Positions 1-9,892 are shown, counted from the first letter of the stretch. The stretch is 64,000 nt of DNA from Sulfitobacter sp. THAF37 (GCF_009363555.1 NZ_CP045376.1:36648-100647); one strand, 5' to 3'. Translations and numbers: made by a program. The notes: generated by a model from the sequence alone, not told the origin.

Positions 1-1
1 C

Positions 2-322
2 CAGGGCATCCAGTTTCCCATTGCCAAATCCTATGCCGCCATGCGCGCGGCAGAGCTGATGGTGCAGGAAGGCGTGCGCAAGTACGAGGCCGGAGAGAAC
101 TGCGGCGCCGAGGCCAACATGGCCAAGATGCTGGCCGCCGATGCCTCCTTCGAGGCGGCGAATGCCTGCATCCAGACACATGGCGGCTTCGGTTTTGCCG
201 AGGAATACGATGTGGAGCGGAAGTTCCGCGAAACCCGCCTCTATCAGGTCGCGCCGATCTCGACCAACCTGATCCTGTCCTTCATCGCAGAGCATGTGCT
301 TGGCATGCCCCGCAGCTACTGA
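2..322 (+). CDS. Acyl-CoA dehydrogenase, C-terminal part (cut by window edge)
   Basis: This is the last 106 residues of an FAD-dependent acyl-CoA dehydrogenase, which introduces an alpha,beta double bond into an acyl-CoA. The 5' part lies outside the window. The family's C-terminal helical domain is recognisable from QTHGGFGFAEEYDVER and the following RLYQVAPISTNLI stretch. The position that holds the catalytic Glu in medium-chain enzymes (YEG motif) reads VAP here, so the base must sit elsewhere, as in the isovaleryl-CoA type. The gene is followed after 10 bp by a thiolase and then a CoA-transferase on the same strand, which fits a beta-oxidation-like operon. The substrate cannot be told from this fragment. 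Confidence 0.9.
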   Translation, partial: QGIQFPIAKSYAAMRAAELMVQEGVRKYEAGENCGAEANMAKMLAADASFEAANACIQTHGGFGFAEEYDVERKFRETRLYQVAPISTNLILSFIAEHVLGMPRSY

Positions 323-332
323 GGAGCCCGTT

Positions 333-1535
333 ATGACCCGCCGCGCCGCAATCGTATCGCCCCTGAGATCGCCGATTGGCAAATTCGGCGGCGCCTTCCG
401 CGACCTGCCGGTCGAGGATCTGGGCGCCCAAGTCGTCAAGGCGGTGGTCGCGCGGTCGGGCATCGACCCGACGCTGATCGAGGATCTGGTCTTTGCCCAG
501 TCCTACGCCAACAGCGAAACCCCCTGCATCGGGCGCTGGCTGGCCCTGTCGGCCGGGCTGCCGATCGAGGTGCCGGGCATGCAGCTCGACCGGCGCTGCG
601 GCGGCGGTCTGCAATCCATCGCGACGGCCGCCATGATGGTGGAAACCGGCGTCTGCGAGGTGGTCCTCGCCGGTGGCATCGAGAGCATGAGCCGGATCGA
701 ATTTTACGCGACCGACATGAGATGGGGAAAACGGGCCGGGTCGGCCATGTTCTACGACCGGCTTGACCGGGGTCGCGAACGGTCGCAGCCGGTGGAAAGG
801 TTCGGCATGATCTCCGGCATGGTCGAAACGGCTGAGAACCTGGCGCGCGACTATCAGATCAGCCGGGAGGATTCCGACCGGTTTGCCGCGGCAAGCCATG
901 CGAAGGCCGCCGCCGCCTGGGCCGATGGCCGTTTCGCCGAAGAGGTCGTGCCGATCACCATTCCGCAGTGCCGGGGCGAGGATGTCGTTGTGACCGAGGA
1001 TGAAGGCATCCGCGCGGACTCGACTCCCGAAAGCCTGGGCAAACTGCGCGCAATCATGAAAGACGGTGTGGTCACAGCCGGGAATGCCAGCCAGCAGAAC
1101 GACGCCGCCGCCGCCTGCCTGATCGTGGCCGAGGACAAGCTGGCAGAGCTGGGGCTGACGCCCGACGCCTTTCTGGTCGGCTGGGCCGCCGCTGGCTGCG
1201 AACCCTCGCACATGGGCATCGGCCCGGTCCCCGCAACCCGCCGGGTGATGGCGCGGAGCGGGTTGTCGCTGGGCCAGATGGACCTGATCGAGGTGAACGA
1301 GGCCTTCGCCTGCCAGGTGCTGTCGGTCCTTAGCGAATGGGGCATTCCCCAGGATGATCCGCGACTGAACGTCAATGGCTCCGGCATCTCTTTGGGCCAT
1401 CCCATTGGCGCAACGGGCAGCCGGATCATGACGACGCTGCTGCACGAGATGCCCCGCCGCAAAGCCCGCTACGGGCTTGAGACGATGTGCATCGGCGGCG
1501 GTCAGGGCATGGCCGCGATTTTCGAGAGCGCCTGA
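333..1535 (+). CDS. Thiolase family protein (acetyl-CoA acetyltransferase)
   Basis: A 400-residue thiolase, the usual family length, which cleaves a 3-oxoacyl-CoA with CoA or runs the reverse condensation. The acyl-accepting cysteine is Cys89 in LDRRCGGGLQS. The second half carries NVNGSGISLGHPIGATG with the catalytic His, and the C-terminal CIGGGQG loop holds the second catalytic Cys. I chose ATG 333 over a longer in-frame start because GAGGAG lies seven bases upstream and the protein then begins exactly at the family's N-terminal strand (RAAIVSPLRSPIGKFGG). Its stop overlaps the next gene's start, so it is translationally coupled to the CoA-transferase. Confidence 0.93.
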   Translation: MTRRAAIVSPLRSPIGKFGGAFRDLPVEDLGAQVVKAVVARSGIDPTLIEDLVFAQSYANSETPCIGRWLALSAGLPIEVPGMQLDRRCGGGLQSIATAAMMVETGVCEVVLAGGIESMSRIEFYATDMRWGKRAGSAMFYDRLDRGRERSQPVERFGMISGMVETAENLARDYQISREDSDRFAAASHAKAAAAWADGRFAEEVVPITIPQCRGEDVVVTEDEGIRADSTPESLGKLRAIMKDGVVTAGNASQQNDAAAACLIVAEDKLAELGLTPDAFLVGWAAAGCEPSHMGIGPVPATRRVMARSGLSLGQMDLIEVNEAFACQVLSVLSEWGIPQDDPRLNVNGSGISLGHPIGATGSRIMTTLLHEMPRRKARYGLETMCIGGGQGMAAIFESA

Positions 1536-2809
1536 TGCCCCGGATCATCGAGGCGGACACCCTCGACCTGTCCGAACTGATCAGACCCGGAGAGACCGTG
1601 ACCTGGGGTCAGGCCTCGGGAGAGCCGCTGACCCTGACCCGCGCGCTGATGGCGCAGCGGCGTGACTTGGGCGGGATCAACGCCTCTGTCGGGGTCGGCT
1701 GGCACGATACGATAGACCCGGCCAACGCCGATCACGTCCATTTCACCGCCTATTGCGGCACCGGACGGACGCGGCTGCTTCACAAGGCCGGCAAGCTGGA
1801 TATTCTGCCGGTGCATTATTCGCGCTTCGCGGATTACCTGCCGCCGCGCATCGACGTGCTGATGCTGCATCTGGCGCCGGGGCGCCAACCCGGAACCTAT
1901 AGTTTCGGACTGGCCTGCGAATATCTCTGGCCGCTGGTGCGTAGCGCACGCCTCGTGGTGGCCGAGGTCAACGACCAGGCATCCGCGACCCCCGGTCTGG
2001 TCGAGATCGCCGGGCGTGATATTGACGTGATCGTGCCCACATCCCGGCCGCTGCCCCCTCCCCCGCCGGTCACGGTCACGGACCAGCATCGTGCCATCGC
2101 GCAAGTGATCGCAGGACTGGTGCCGAACGGCGCGACGCTTCAGGTGGGTCTTGGCGCCATTCCCGCCGCCATTCTCGACGCGCTTGACGGACACAAAAAA
2201 CTGGGCGTTCACACGGGGCTTTTCGTCGACGGATTCACCCGCCTGATCGAACGCGGAGTCATCGACAACAGCCGGAAAGGGATCGACACGGGCTATTCGG
2301 TTGCGGGGCTGATCACCGGCGCGGACAAGACGATCCGTCTGTGCCATGAGACCGATCAGATCCGTCTGGCCCCCACATCCTACACCCACGACCTGTCCCG
2401 GCTTGCGGCGCTCAATGCCTTCACCTCGGTCAATTCGGCGATTGAGGTCGATCTGACGGGGCAGATCAATACCGAACTTGCAGGCAAGGCCTATGTCGGC
2501 GCGGTCGGCGGAGGGCCGGACTTCGCGCGGGGGGCGGCCCTGTCGCAGGGGGGGCTGCCCATCTGCGCCCTGCCCGCCGCGCGCGAAGGGCGCGACGGGT
2601 CGCTTGTGTCGTCCATTGTACCGGCGCTGACAGGGCCGGTCAGCATTTCGCGGGCGGATGCGGGGATCATCGTGACGGAATACGGCGCGGCGGATCTGCG
2701 GGGCAAGACCCTGACCGAACGCGCCAGGGCCATGCTGGGTGTCGCCCACCCCGATCTGCGCGAGGACCTGAACCGGCAGGCGCAGTCCGCCGGGCTCCTG
2801 TCCGGCTAG
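1535..2809 (+). CDS. Acetyl-CoA hydrolase/transferase family CoA-transferase
   Basis: A 424-residue protein of the acetyl-CoA hydrolase/4-hydroxybutyrate CoA-transferase family, which moves CoA between carboxylic acids. The N-terminal domain is followed by a linker with PLPPPPPV near residue 180. The second domain contains GLGAIP and the motif NSAIEVDLTGQIN, whose Glu is the residue that forms the glutamyl-CoA intermediate in this family. VTEYGAADLRG near the C terminus is also typical. The start ATG overlaps the thiolase TGA. The last bases overlap the end of the convergent hydratase gene, so no terminator separates them. It probably activates or recycles an acid in the same pathway as the flanking dehydrogenase and thiolase. 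Confidence 0.9.
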   Translation: MPRIIEADTLDLSELIRPGETVTWGQASGEPLTLTRALMAQRRDLGGINASVGVGWHDTIDPANADHVHFTAYCGTGRTRLLHKAGKLDILPVHYSRFADYLPPRIDVLMLHLAPGRQPGTYSFGLACEYLWPLVRSARLVVAEVNDQASATPGLVEIAGRDIDVIVPTSRPLPPPPPVTVTDQHRAIAQVIAGLVPNGATLQVGLGAIPAAILDALDGHKKLGVHTGLFVDGFTRLIERGVIDNSRKGIDTGYSVAGLITGADKTIRLCHETDQIRLAPTSYTHDLSRLAALNAFTSVNSAIEVDLTGQINTELAGKAYVGAVGGGPDFARGAALSQGGLPICALPAAREGRDGSLVSSIVPALTGPVSISRADAGIIVTEYGAADLRGKTLTERARAMLGVAHPDLREDLNRQAQSAGLLSG

Positions 2810-3678
2810 TAGGTCGCCGTCGCGCTCATTGCCATGCCGCCGCCGGGACGTTCGGCCCACAGGGTGTCGGTGTCGCCCTCCGCCCGGACGTTCAGCGTAA
2901 AGGGTTCGCTGTCGAATAGCGGGCTTGTGCCCCGGAACTCATAGCTCTGCATCGGCGCCCGGTCGCGGCCCGCCCGCGAAAACCCCGCCAGCAGCGTGGC
3001 GGTCAGCGGTCCGTGTACCACCAGACCGGCATAGCCTTCCTCGGTGGTCGCATAGGCGCGGTCATAGTGGATGCGATGCGCGTTGTAGGTCAGCGCGGAA
3101 AAGCGGAACAGCGTCACCGGATCGGGCATCACCGATGTCGACCCCGTCGCGCCCTCGGGACAGTCCGGCGCCTTGGCGCGGCCCTGCGGTCCGGTGGCCG
3201 CCTCGCGATAGACGATGTCCTGCTCCTCCTCGCGGCACAGCCGCCCGTTCTGCAAGACGCGATGCAGGACCCTGACGATGCCGAGCGACCCCGAGCGCCC
3301 GGTCTTGAGGTCGACAGACAGGATGATGGAGTCCTTGGTGGCCTGTTCTCCCGCAACAAGCGTGTCGTGAAACGTCAGCCGGCTACCGCCCCACATGCGG
3401 CGCGGCAGATCGAACGGCGGCAGAAAGCCCCCGGTCTTGGGGTGCCCGTCATGGCCCAACTGGTGCGCGGAAGCCGAAGGGTGGAAAAAGCACCAGTGCC
3501 AGGTCTCATCCACCGGGTCGCCAGCGGCGACCGCCGGGTCCATCGCAAGGAAGGCGCGCAACCGCGACAGCACCGACAGGTCCAGCATGTCGGTCGTGGT
3601 TTCTGTCCGCCCTTCCCAGGCCTTGAGCGTTTCGAGATCGAGTGTCCGGGCGTTGTCCTGCACGTGCGAACCTTCCAT
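2806..3678 (-). CDS. MaoC/HTD2-like acyl-CoA hydratase (mesaconyl-CoA hydratase type)
   Basis: A 290-residue hot-dog-fold protein of the FAS1-like dehydratase/HTD2 group, which hydrates or dehydrates acyl-CoA thioesters. It has a double hot-dog layout: an N-terminal half with FLPPFDLPRRMWGGSRLTFHD and a C-terminal MaoC-like half with FRFSALTYNAHRIHYDRAYA followed by GLVVHGPLTATLL. In the C-terminal half the Asn and His of NAHRIHYD and the following GLVVHGPL are the usual active-site region. It is divergent from the nitronate monooxygenase gene and shares its promoter region. Length and motifs match mesaconyl-C4-CoA or itaconyl-CoA hydratases, but the true substrate is not determined. Confidence 0.82.
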   Translation of the reverse strand: MEGSHVQDNARTLDLETLKAWEGRTETTTDMLDLSVLSRLRAFLAMDPAVAAGDPVDETWHWCFFHPSASAHQLGHDGHPKTGGFLPPFDLPRRMWGGSRLTFHDTLVAGEQATKDSIILSVDLKTGRSGSLGIVRVLHRVLQNGRLCREEEQDIVYREAATGPQGRAKAPDCPEGATGSTSVMPDPVTLFRFSALTYNAHRIHYDRAYATTEEGYAGLVVHGPLTATLLAGFSRAGRDRAPMQSYEFRGTSPLFDSEPFTLNVRAEGDTDTLWAERPGGGMAMSATATY

Positions 3679-3703
3679 TTTCTAATGTACCTCAGAAATT
3701 AAT

Positions 3704-3719
3704 GGACCGACCGTCCGGC
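3704..3719. promoter_or_regulatory. Candidate TetR-type operator between divergent genes
   Basis: GGACCGACCGTCCGGC lies in the 78-bp gap between the divergent hydratase and flavoprotein genes. It contains a GGAC/GTCC inverted repeat and resembles sites near 4840 (upstream of the TetR gene) and 10680 (another divergent promoter). Assignment to the TetR protein is inference. Confidence 0.3.
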
Positions 3720-3756
3720 TTATGCAAGATAGAACAAAGGATTCGGGAGGACGACG

Positions 3757-4734
3757 ATGAAGCTGAAGACCAGAGTAACCGAAACGCTTGGCATTGACCT
3801 GCCGATCGTCATGGGCGGGCTGACGTTCTACGGGCGGGCCGAACTTGCCTCTGCCGTTTCGAACACCGGGTGCCTGGGCATGCTGACGGCCCTGACCACC
3901 GGATCCCCCGAAGGCCTAGCCCGCGAGATCGAGCGGTGCCGGACCATGACGGACAAGCCTTTCGGGGTCAATCTGACGCTGTTGCCGACGATCAACCCGG
4001 TACCTTACGATGAATACCGCCGTGCGATCATCGAAGGCGGGGTGAAGATCGTGGAAACCGCCGGGCGCGCGCCAACCGACCATATGCCCGAATTCAAGGA
4101 AAACGGCATCAAGGTGATCCATAAGGTCAGCTCGGTCCGCCATGCTGTTTCGGCGGAAAAGATCGGCGTCGACGTCATCTCGATCGACGGCTTCGAATGC
4201 GCGGGGCACCCGGGCGAAGACGATGTGGGCGCATTGGTCCTGATCCCGGCGACGGCGGACAAGGTCTCCATCCCGATCATCGCATCCGGCGGCATCGGCG
4301 ACGGTCGCGGCCTGGCCGCAGCCCTCGCGCTTGGCGCGGACGGGGTCAACATGGGCACAAGGTTCTGCGCCACGCAGGAGGCCCCGGCCCACCCTTCGAT
4401 CAAGCAGAGGTTCGTGGATCTGGACGAAATGGGCACGAACCTGATTTTCCGGAGCCTGAACAACACCGCGCGGGTGGTCAAGAACAGCATTTCCGACGAG
4501 GTCGTGTCCCGGCTTGCGGTGCCTGGCGCTCAGTTCGACCAGGTCGCCGAACTGGTGGCGGGCAGTCGCGGGCGCGAGGCGCTGGTGTCCGGCGATGTCG
4601 ACGGCGGGATCATCTGGGGCGGGCAGGTCATGGGGCTGATCCGCGACCTTCCAACCTGTGCCGAGCTGATCGAGCGCATGGTCTCGGATGCCATCGCCCG
4701 CAATGAAGCGTTCAGCAATATGATCGAGGCATGA
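3757..4734 (+). CDS. Nitronate monooxygenase / 2-nitropropane dioxygenase-like flavoprotein
   Basis: A 325-residue FMN-dependent TIM-barrel protein. The opening PIVMGG, the catalytic-His region ECAGHPGEDD (His151) and the phosphate-binding ASGGIGDGRGLAAALALGADGVNMGTRF all match the NMO family. Start ATG 3757 has GGAGGACG just upstream. Members of this family near acyl-CoA genes are often annotated as nitronate monooxygenase, but some act as enoyl reductases (FabK-like) or on unknown substrates, and nothing here shows a nitro substrate. It is followed by a TetR regulator on the same strand after a gap of 126 bp. Confidence 0.85.
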   Translation: MKLKTRVTETLGIDLPIVMGGLTFYGRAELASAVSNTGCLGMLTALTTGSPEGLAREIERCRTMTDKPFGVNLTLLPTINPVPYDEYRRAIIEGGVKIVETAGRAPTDHMPEFKENGIKVIHKVSSVRHAVSAEKIGVDVISIDGFECAGHPGEDDVGALVLIPATADKVSIPIIASGGIGDGRGLAAALALGADGVNMGTRFCATQEAPAHPSIKQRFVDLDEMGTNLIFRSLNNTARVVKNSISDEVVSRLAVPGAQFDQVAELVAGSRGREALVSGDVDGGIIWGGQVMGLIRDLPTCAELIERMVSDAIARNEAFSNMIEA

Positions 4735-4834
4735 GCGACACCGCCCAGGGCACGGGCCTTTGCGTCAAGCGATGACTTCGCCTAATGTCAATGCTTGCTT
4801 GATGAGAGAGCCATTCGCTGATAGCGGGTATAGT

Positions 4835-4856
4835 AGTCCGTCCAACCGGTTAGTTA
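4835..4856. promoter_or_regulatory. Candidate autoregulatory TetR operator
   Basis: The 30 bp before the TetR start contain AACCGGTT within GTCCGTCCAACCGGTTAGTT. On the reverse strand this reads CTAACCGGTTGGACGGAC, similar to TTAACCGGCTGTCCGTA at 10674-10690. It lies directly against the start codon, a common place for TetR autoregulation. Confidence 0.3.
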
Positions 4857-4860
4857 TATT

Positions 4861-5460
4861 ATGGCTCGCACGCAATCCAAGCTCTATCCAGAAATCCGGC
4901 AGGGGATCCTGAAATCCGCTGCCAATCTGTTCGCCGAAAAAGGCTTCTCGACGACCACCATCGTCGATCTGGCCGCGGCGTGCCAGTCGTCTCGCGGGGC
5001 GCTGTACCACTATTTTTCCTCCAAAGAGGAAATCCTGACCCAGATTCTGGAGGAACACGTCTCCTCCATGCTCGACGTGCTGGTCGAGCTGGGCGAAGAA
5101 CGCCTGGAACCTGACGCGCACCTGCGCGCGGTGGCCCGGACGATGATGCGTATCAACTCGGAAAACCAGTCAGAGCAGATTGTCCTGCTCAATGACTGGA
5201 ACCAACTGGACGAAAAGAAGCGGCAGGACATCGGCGCCATGCAGCGGCGCATCATTTCCATCATCCGTGACATCCTGGCCCGGCTGGACCAGCAGCACCG
5301 CCTGACGCCGCGCCTGGCCACCAGCTATGCGATGTCGCTGCTTGGGTCGATCAACTACACCTACGCCTGGTTCGATCCCAAGGGGCCGGTGTCCGCCGAA
5401 GAATATGCGGATCAGGTGGTCGACGTCTTCCTGCACGGATTTCTGTCCAAACCCGAATAA
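4861..5460 (+). CDS. TetR/AcrR family transcriptional regulator
   Basis: A 199-residue one-component repressor. The N-terminal TetR helix-turn-helix spans about residues 15-60 (ANLFAEKGFSTTTIVDLAAA then QSSRGALYHYFSSKEEIL). The rest is a helical ligand-binding domain of the kind seen in regulators of acyl-CoA catabolism, for which the ligand is often an acyl-CoA. The gene lies within the catabolic cluster, and similar ACCGG-containing sites precede it and two divergent promoters, so it is the likely local repressor. A possible ribosome-binding site is weak, and the start codon follows an A+T-rich stretch. Confidence 0.9.
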   Translation: MARTQSKLYPEIRQGILKSAANLFAEKGFSTTTIVDLAAACQSSRGALYHYFSSKEEILTQILEEHVSSMLDVLVELGEERLEPDAHLRAVARTMMRINSENQSEQIVLLNDWNQLDEKKRQDIGAMQRRIISIIRDILARLDQQHRLTPRLATSYAMSLLGSINYTYAWFDPKGPVSAEEYADQVVDVFLHGFLSKPE

Positions 5461-5477
5461 CCGAAAGGCACCGCCCC

Positions 5478-6353
5478 ATGACCCACCCCCAGATGGACGC
5501 GGTGCGCGACAGGATCGCGGCGATTTTCGGCGGTTGGGGCCGCGGCACCACGCTTGAGCAGATGCGCGAGGGTTTCGCCGAGCTTGTCTCTAACGGTCGT
5601 GCCCCCGATCAGACGCCTGTCGATCTGGACGGCATCCCAGGCGTGTGGTTCGGCGAGGGTCCGGGCGTGTTGATGTACTGCCATGGCGGCGGCTACCAGA
5701 TGGGCTCGATCCGGTCGCACGGCCCGCTGATGGCGGATCTGGCCGAGGCCTCGGGCCAGCGCGTCCTCGGGTTCGACTACCGCCTTGCTCCCGAACACCG
5801 GTTCCCCGCAGCACTTGAGGACAGCCTGAGCGTTTATCGCTGGCTTCTGGATCAGGGCACGCCGCCGGACCACATTGCGATCGGCGGCGACAGCGCCGGG
5901 GCAGGGCTGGCCCTTGCGACGCTGTTGGCGGCCCGGGACGCGGGGCTGCCCTTACCCGCCGCTGCCGTGTTCCTGTCGCCCTGGGTCGACATGCTGGCGC
6001 GATCCGAGACCTACGACACGCTTGCCGAACTGGATCCGCTGACGCAGCGCGGGAAAGTCCTGGCTATGGTGCGCACTTATCTGGGCAAGGACGGCGATCC
6101 GAGCGACACGCGTGCGACGCCGGTGGATGGCGACCTGACGGGATTGCCCCCGATCCTCGTGCACGTCGGCAGGAACGAAACCGTTCTGGGCGACAGCACC
6201 CTGCTTGCAGATCGGGCAAAGGCGGCGGGCACAGAGGTGGAGGTCGTCGTCTGGGACGACATGATTCACCACTTTCAGGTGTTCCCCGAACTCGACGAAG
6301 CCCGCCAGTCCATCATGGCAATCGGGGATTATCTGCGCGAGCGGATCGGCTGA
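5478..6353 (+). CDS. Alpha/beta hydrolase, hormone-sensitive-lipase family
   Basis: A 291-residue esterase. The oxyanion-hole motif CHGGGY is at residues 69-73, the nucleophile Ser139 lies in GGDSAGAG, and the catalytic His is in DDMIHHFQVF near residue 265. These define the HSL (family IV) esterases, which cleave small carboxylic esters in the cytoplasm. It begins 17 bp after the TetR gene with GAAAGG upstream, so the two are probably co-transcribed. No signal peptide is visible. The substrate is unknown; hydrolysis of an ester to feed the neighbouring CoA-dependent pathway is an inference. Confidence 0.88.
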   Translation: MTHPQMDAVRDRIAAIFGGWGRGTTLEQMREGFAELVSNGRAPDQTPVDLDGIPGVWFGEGPGVLMYCHGGGYQMGSIRSHGPLMADLAEASGQRVLGFDYRLAPEHRFPAALEDSLSVYRWLLDQGTPPDHIAIGGDSAGAGLALATLLAARDAGLPLPAAAVFLSPWVDMLARSETYDTLAELDPLTQRGKVLAMVRTYLGKDGDPSDTRATPVDGDLTGLPPILVHVGRNETVLGDSTLLADRAKAAGTEVEVVVWDDMIHHFQVFPELDEARQSIMAIGDYLRERIG

Positions 6354-6365
6354 CGGCCAGAGCGA

Positions 6366-7117
<752 letters not shown>

Positions 7118-7121
<4 letters not shown>

Positions 7122-7933
7122 GCGTTTCGGAACTTGGGCGCGCGTTTCTCGATCACGGCGGACAGGCCTTCCATGCTGTCCTGCGTGCCCGAGAGGGCCG
7201 CCGTTTCGCGTGCCTCGTCCGGCAAGGCCGCCTCGAACCCGCGGCTTAGCCCGTTCCACATCAGCCGCTTGGCCGCGGACAGGGCCTTGGGGGCCCCCGC
7301 GGCGAGCATCCGGGCATAGTCCAGTACGACATCGTCTAGCTCGCTGTCCGGCACCGTCTTGGTGACCAGACCGATCCGCTCGGCCTCTGCTGCGTCGACG
7401 ATGCGGTTGGTCAGGACCAGATCCATCGCACGGCGGAAGCCTATGATCTTGGACAGGGTTGCCGTGGCCCCGCCATCTGGGGCCATGCCGACACGGGTCG
7501 CCCCGGCCATGAACCGGGTGCTGTCACCGCAGACAACGATGTCCGAGGAACAGACCAACCCCATCCCTGCCCCGCCTGCGGCGAACCCGTGTACGCGCGT
7601 GACAACCGGAACCTCCAGATTGACCAGCGCCGCGACGCAGATTTGAAGGTAGGACGTCGCCATCCGAAGGTAATGCGGCAGTTCCTCCCCCTTGGAGGCG
7701 AAATCCTTCACGTTGCCGCCGCCGGTAAAGATCTTGCCGTTGCCCGACAGGATGACTGCCCTGACCCGGTTGTCGCCGTGCACCTGCATGATCACATCGT
7801 GAAAAACCTTCATAAGCGGCACATCAAACCCGTTGCCGGTCGACGGGCTGTTGAGCTGGATGTTGGCGATGCCGCTGCCATAGGTCAGCAGAATTGGCCC
7901 CTCGCCAACCAGAGTTTCGTCACCTTGAAACAC
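7118..7933 (-). CDS. Enoyl-CoA hydratase/isomerase family protein
   Basis: A 271-residue crotonase-fold protein that adds water to, or isomerises, an unsaturated acyl-CoA. The oxyanion-hole segments are GKIFTGGGNVKDF (about residue 68) and HGFAAGGAGMGLVCSSDIVV (about residue 115). At the position of the second catalytic Glu of classical hydratases the sequence reads RVGMAPDGGATATL, an Asp in place of Glu, which is common in isomerase or specialised members. It lies between the dioxygenase beta-subunit gene (19 bp upstream) and the overlapping SDR gene. Confidence 0.88.
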
Positions 7934-7952
7934 GTTTCCTCCCTTCTCGCCC

Positions 7953-8510
7953 TCAGACGAGGAACGACAGCGTATAGATCGCCTTATTATTGTTGATCAG
8001 CACGACCTTTTTGTATGCAATCTTCAACTCACCTTCGACGCGGCGCAGGGTGTATTCGTTCCGCGACGCCCACATCGTGTCGCCACGCAGATTGGTCTCG
8101 AAAATTTGCGCGTTGCACATGACCCGGATGTCGTCACTGTCCGACTTCAGAAATTCGAAATTGGAGATCACCCGGGCAAGCTGCGACGGCGGGGTCTGGG
8201 AATGCCTGCGCCCGGTCTTGAGCTGCCGGATCCGCAGGGCGATGCGTGACCGGTTGTCATAGATCAGCGACATCTGCCGTTCGGGATCGGTATCCGTCCC
8301 GTTGGCGGGCACCCAGTAGAGCGCGTCATCGGTCCAGAGCGCCTCCCAGGCGTCATAGTCGTGGATGTCCTGCAACCGCGCCTCGCGGAAGATGAACTGC
8401 TGGACCTCGTGATACAGCTCGGGATTGAAGGACTTCTCGTAAACCCGAGGCTGTCCGACCCATTCCTTCAGGATGTCGGGCCCGGCGATTTCGGCGGCGT
8501 CATTCATCAC
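7953..8510 (-). CDS. Aromatic-ring-hydroxylating dioxygenase, beta subunit
   Basis: A 185-residue small subunit of a Rieske ring-hydroxylating oxygenase (SnoaL-like/ring_hydroxyl_B fold). FIFREARLQDIHDYDAWEALWTDDALYWVP is the hallmark segment of the family, and the C terminus ends IYTLSFLV. The beta subunit is structural and packs with three alpha subunits. The start overlaps the alpha-subunit stop, so translation is coupled. The pairing supports a two-subunit oxygenase of the benzoate/terephthalate type rather than a single-subunit demethylase. Confidence 0.9.
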   Translation of the reverse strand: MMNDAAEIAGPDILKEWVGQPRVYEKSFNPELYHEVQQFIFREARLQDIHDYDAWEALWTDDALYWVPANGTDTDPERQMSLIYDNRSRIALRIRQLKTGRRHSQTPPSQLARVISNFEFLKSDSDDIRVMCNAQIFETNLRGDTMWASRNEYTLRRVEGELKIAYKKVVLINNNKAIYTLSFLV

Positions 8511-9763
8511 TTTGCCTCCATCATCTGACGGTAATGTTTCCAGATCTCGCGCGACGGCATGTCATCCGTCGAATGTGCGATCAGATAGCCATCCTCGTCG
8601 CGCCGTTCGCGGTGCTCCCCGCGCTTGAGGTAAAGATATTCCGGCTGGCGGATTTCGAGGCCGCGCTGGTTGCGTTCGTACATTTCCGTATCGTCCGCCA
8701 GAAGGAAGCCCGCAGGCCCGACAGACCCCATGGTCTGTTGCCGCAGGCGCCGGTTGATATCCGGGGCCCCCTTGAACTGGATGGCCGTGGAATGCTGGAT
8801 CGATTCATTGGCCGAGACCGGCTGAATGACGAAGATCTGGATCTCGGCGATGAAGAGATTGGGGAAGATCATGGTGTGCGGCGTACCGTCGATCATGATC
8901 TGGCGGGCACGATCCGGCCCGTAGTTTTCCTCCATCTGCTTGACGTAATCCGGCAGACGCTCGGCTGTCGTACCGAACCAGCTCAAGGGCGCGTCGCGGC
9001 GGCGAAATTCCGGGCGCGGATCAACCTCGACATGGCCATAGCCAAAGCTGCGAGTGACCGCGACGGCCTCGTTGCCATAAAGATCCCCGATCGCGCTGTC
9101 CGAGACGGAAAAGATCGACGAATGGACAAAGGCCGGGTGATAGCCGTCGCATTCGTTCTCAAGGATGAACTTCCAGTTCGCGCGCGTCCGGTGCTGCAGG
9201 AAGCCTGCCGAAATCTCGATCTCTCCGGTCGGAGAGTTGTCGCACAGCTGGTCAAGACACCGCTTGGCCCCGCCCAGATGTTCCTCCAGCGTCGGGCCTT
9301 CGGCGGCCATCGACCCGAAAATGAACCCCCGATAATTGGTCACGCGGGTGACCTTGCCCAGCCCCAGCTGCGACTTGTCGGTGCCCTTGTAGCCTTCCGG
9401 GAAGGCGTAGTTGATCAGATCGCCCGTGTTCGAGAAAGTCCAGGAATGATACGGGCAGGTGAACCGCGCGCGGTTGCCCTTTTCCTGCACGCAGACCGCA
9501 TTACCCCGGTGGGGACAGCGGTTCAGCAGCAGCTGGATGTCGCCATTGCTGTCGCGCACCATCAGCACCGGCATCGGACCGATGGATTTGGTCACGAAAT
9601 CGTTCTTGTTAGGGATCTCGCTCTCGTGGCCGATGTAGACCCAGGTTCTGAACCAGATCTTCTCGACCTCTTCCTTGAAGATCGCCTCATCATAATAGAG
9701 CGACCCGTGCACCAGTCCCGGCTGGATCAGCTCGTCCCACTTCGACTTGATATTGCCGTCCAC
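8507..9763 (-). CDS. Aromatic-ring-hydroxylating dioxygenase, alpha subunit (Rieske)
   Basis: A 418-residue catalytic subunit that uses electrons and O2 to hydroxylate an aromatic acid or related ring. The Rieske [2Fe-2S] ligands are Cys83 and His85 (NRCPHRGN) and Cys103 and His106 (TCPYHSW). The mononuclear iron site shows Asp206, His209 and His214 in NECDGYHPAFVH, where Asp206 bridges to the Rieske centre of the next subunit. It heads a minus-strand unit with the beta subunit, an enoyl-CoA hydratase and an SDR. No ferredoxin or reductase gene is nearby, so electron donors must come from elsewhere. The overall pattern resembles benzoate- or terephthalate-type oxygenases; the substrate is not known. 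Confidence 0.92.
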   Translation of the reverse strand: MDGNIKSKWDELIQPGLVHGSLYYDEAIFKEEVEKIWFRTWVYIGHESEIPNKNDFVTKSIGPMPVLMVRDSNGDIQLLLNRCPHRGNAVCVQEKGNRARFTCPYHSWTFSNTGDLINYAFPEGYKGTDKSQLGLGKVTRVTNYRGFIFGSMAAEGPTLEEHLGGAKRCLDQLCDNSPTGEIEISAGFLQHRTRANWKFILENECDGYHPAFVHSSIFSVSDSAIGDLYGNEAVAVTRSFGYGHVEVDPRPEFRRRDAPLSWFGTTAERLPDYVKQMEENYGPDRARQIMIDGTPHTMIFPNLFIAEIQIFVIQPVSANESIQHSTAIQFKGAPDINRRLRQQTMGSVGPAGFLLADDTEMYERNQRGLEIRQPEYLYLKRGEHRERRDEDGYLIAHSTDDMPSREIWKHYRQMMEAK

Positions 9764-9892
9764 GGCATCCTCCCTGATTGGGTTTTCGGTCAGCTTCGAA
9801 GCGCACTACAGCGTCAAAATCTAAAACCGGACATTCATCCTTTTAATATGTGTTAGCGGCCCTGTCAACGACACGGCGCCACCGTTTCAGCT

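Noticed and set aside
282..2860. Long minus-strand open frames opposite the thiolase and CoA-transferase genes
   Set aside because: They are antisense shadows caused by high GC at third codon positions. They show no family motifs, while the plus strand has clear enzymes.
3757..4734. Claim that the flavoprotein detoxifies nitro compounds
   Set aside because: Family membership is clear, but the context is acyl-CoA metabolism and several enzymes of this fold do other reactions, so I did not assign nitronate oxidation as a proven role.
8534..9856. 440-codon plus-strand frame opposite the Rieske alpha-subunit gene
   Set aside because: It has no recognisable domain, and the minus strand encodes a complete dioxygenase subunit with all metal ligands.
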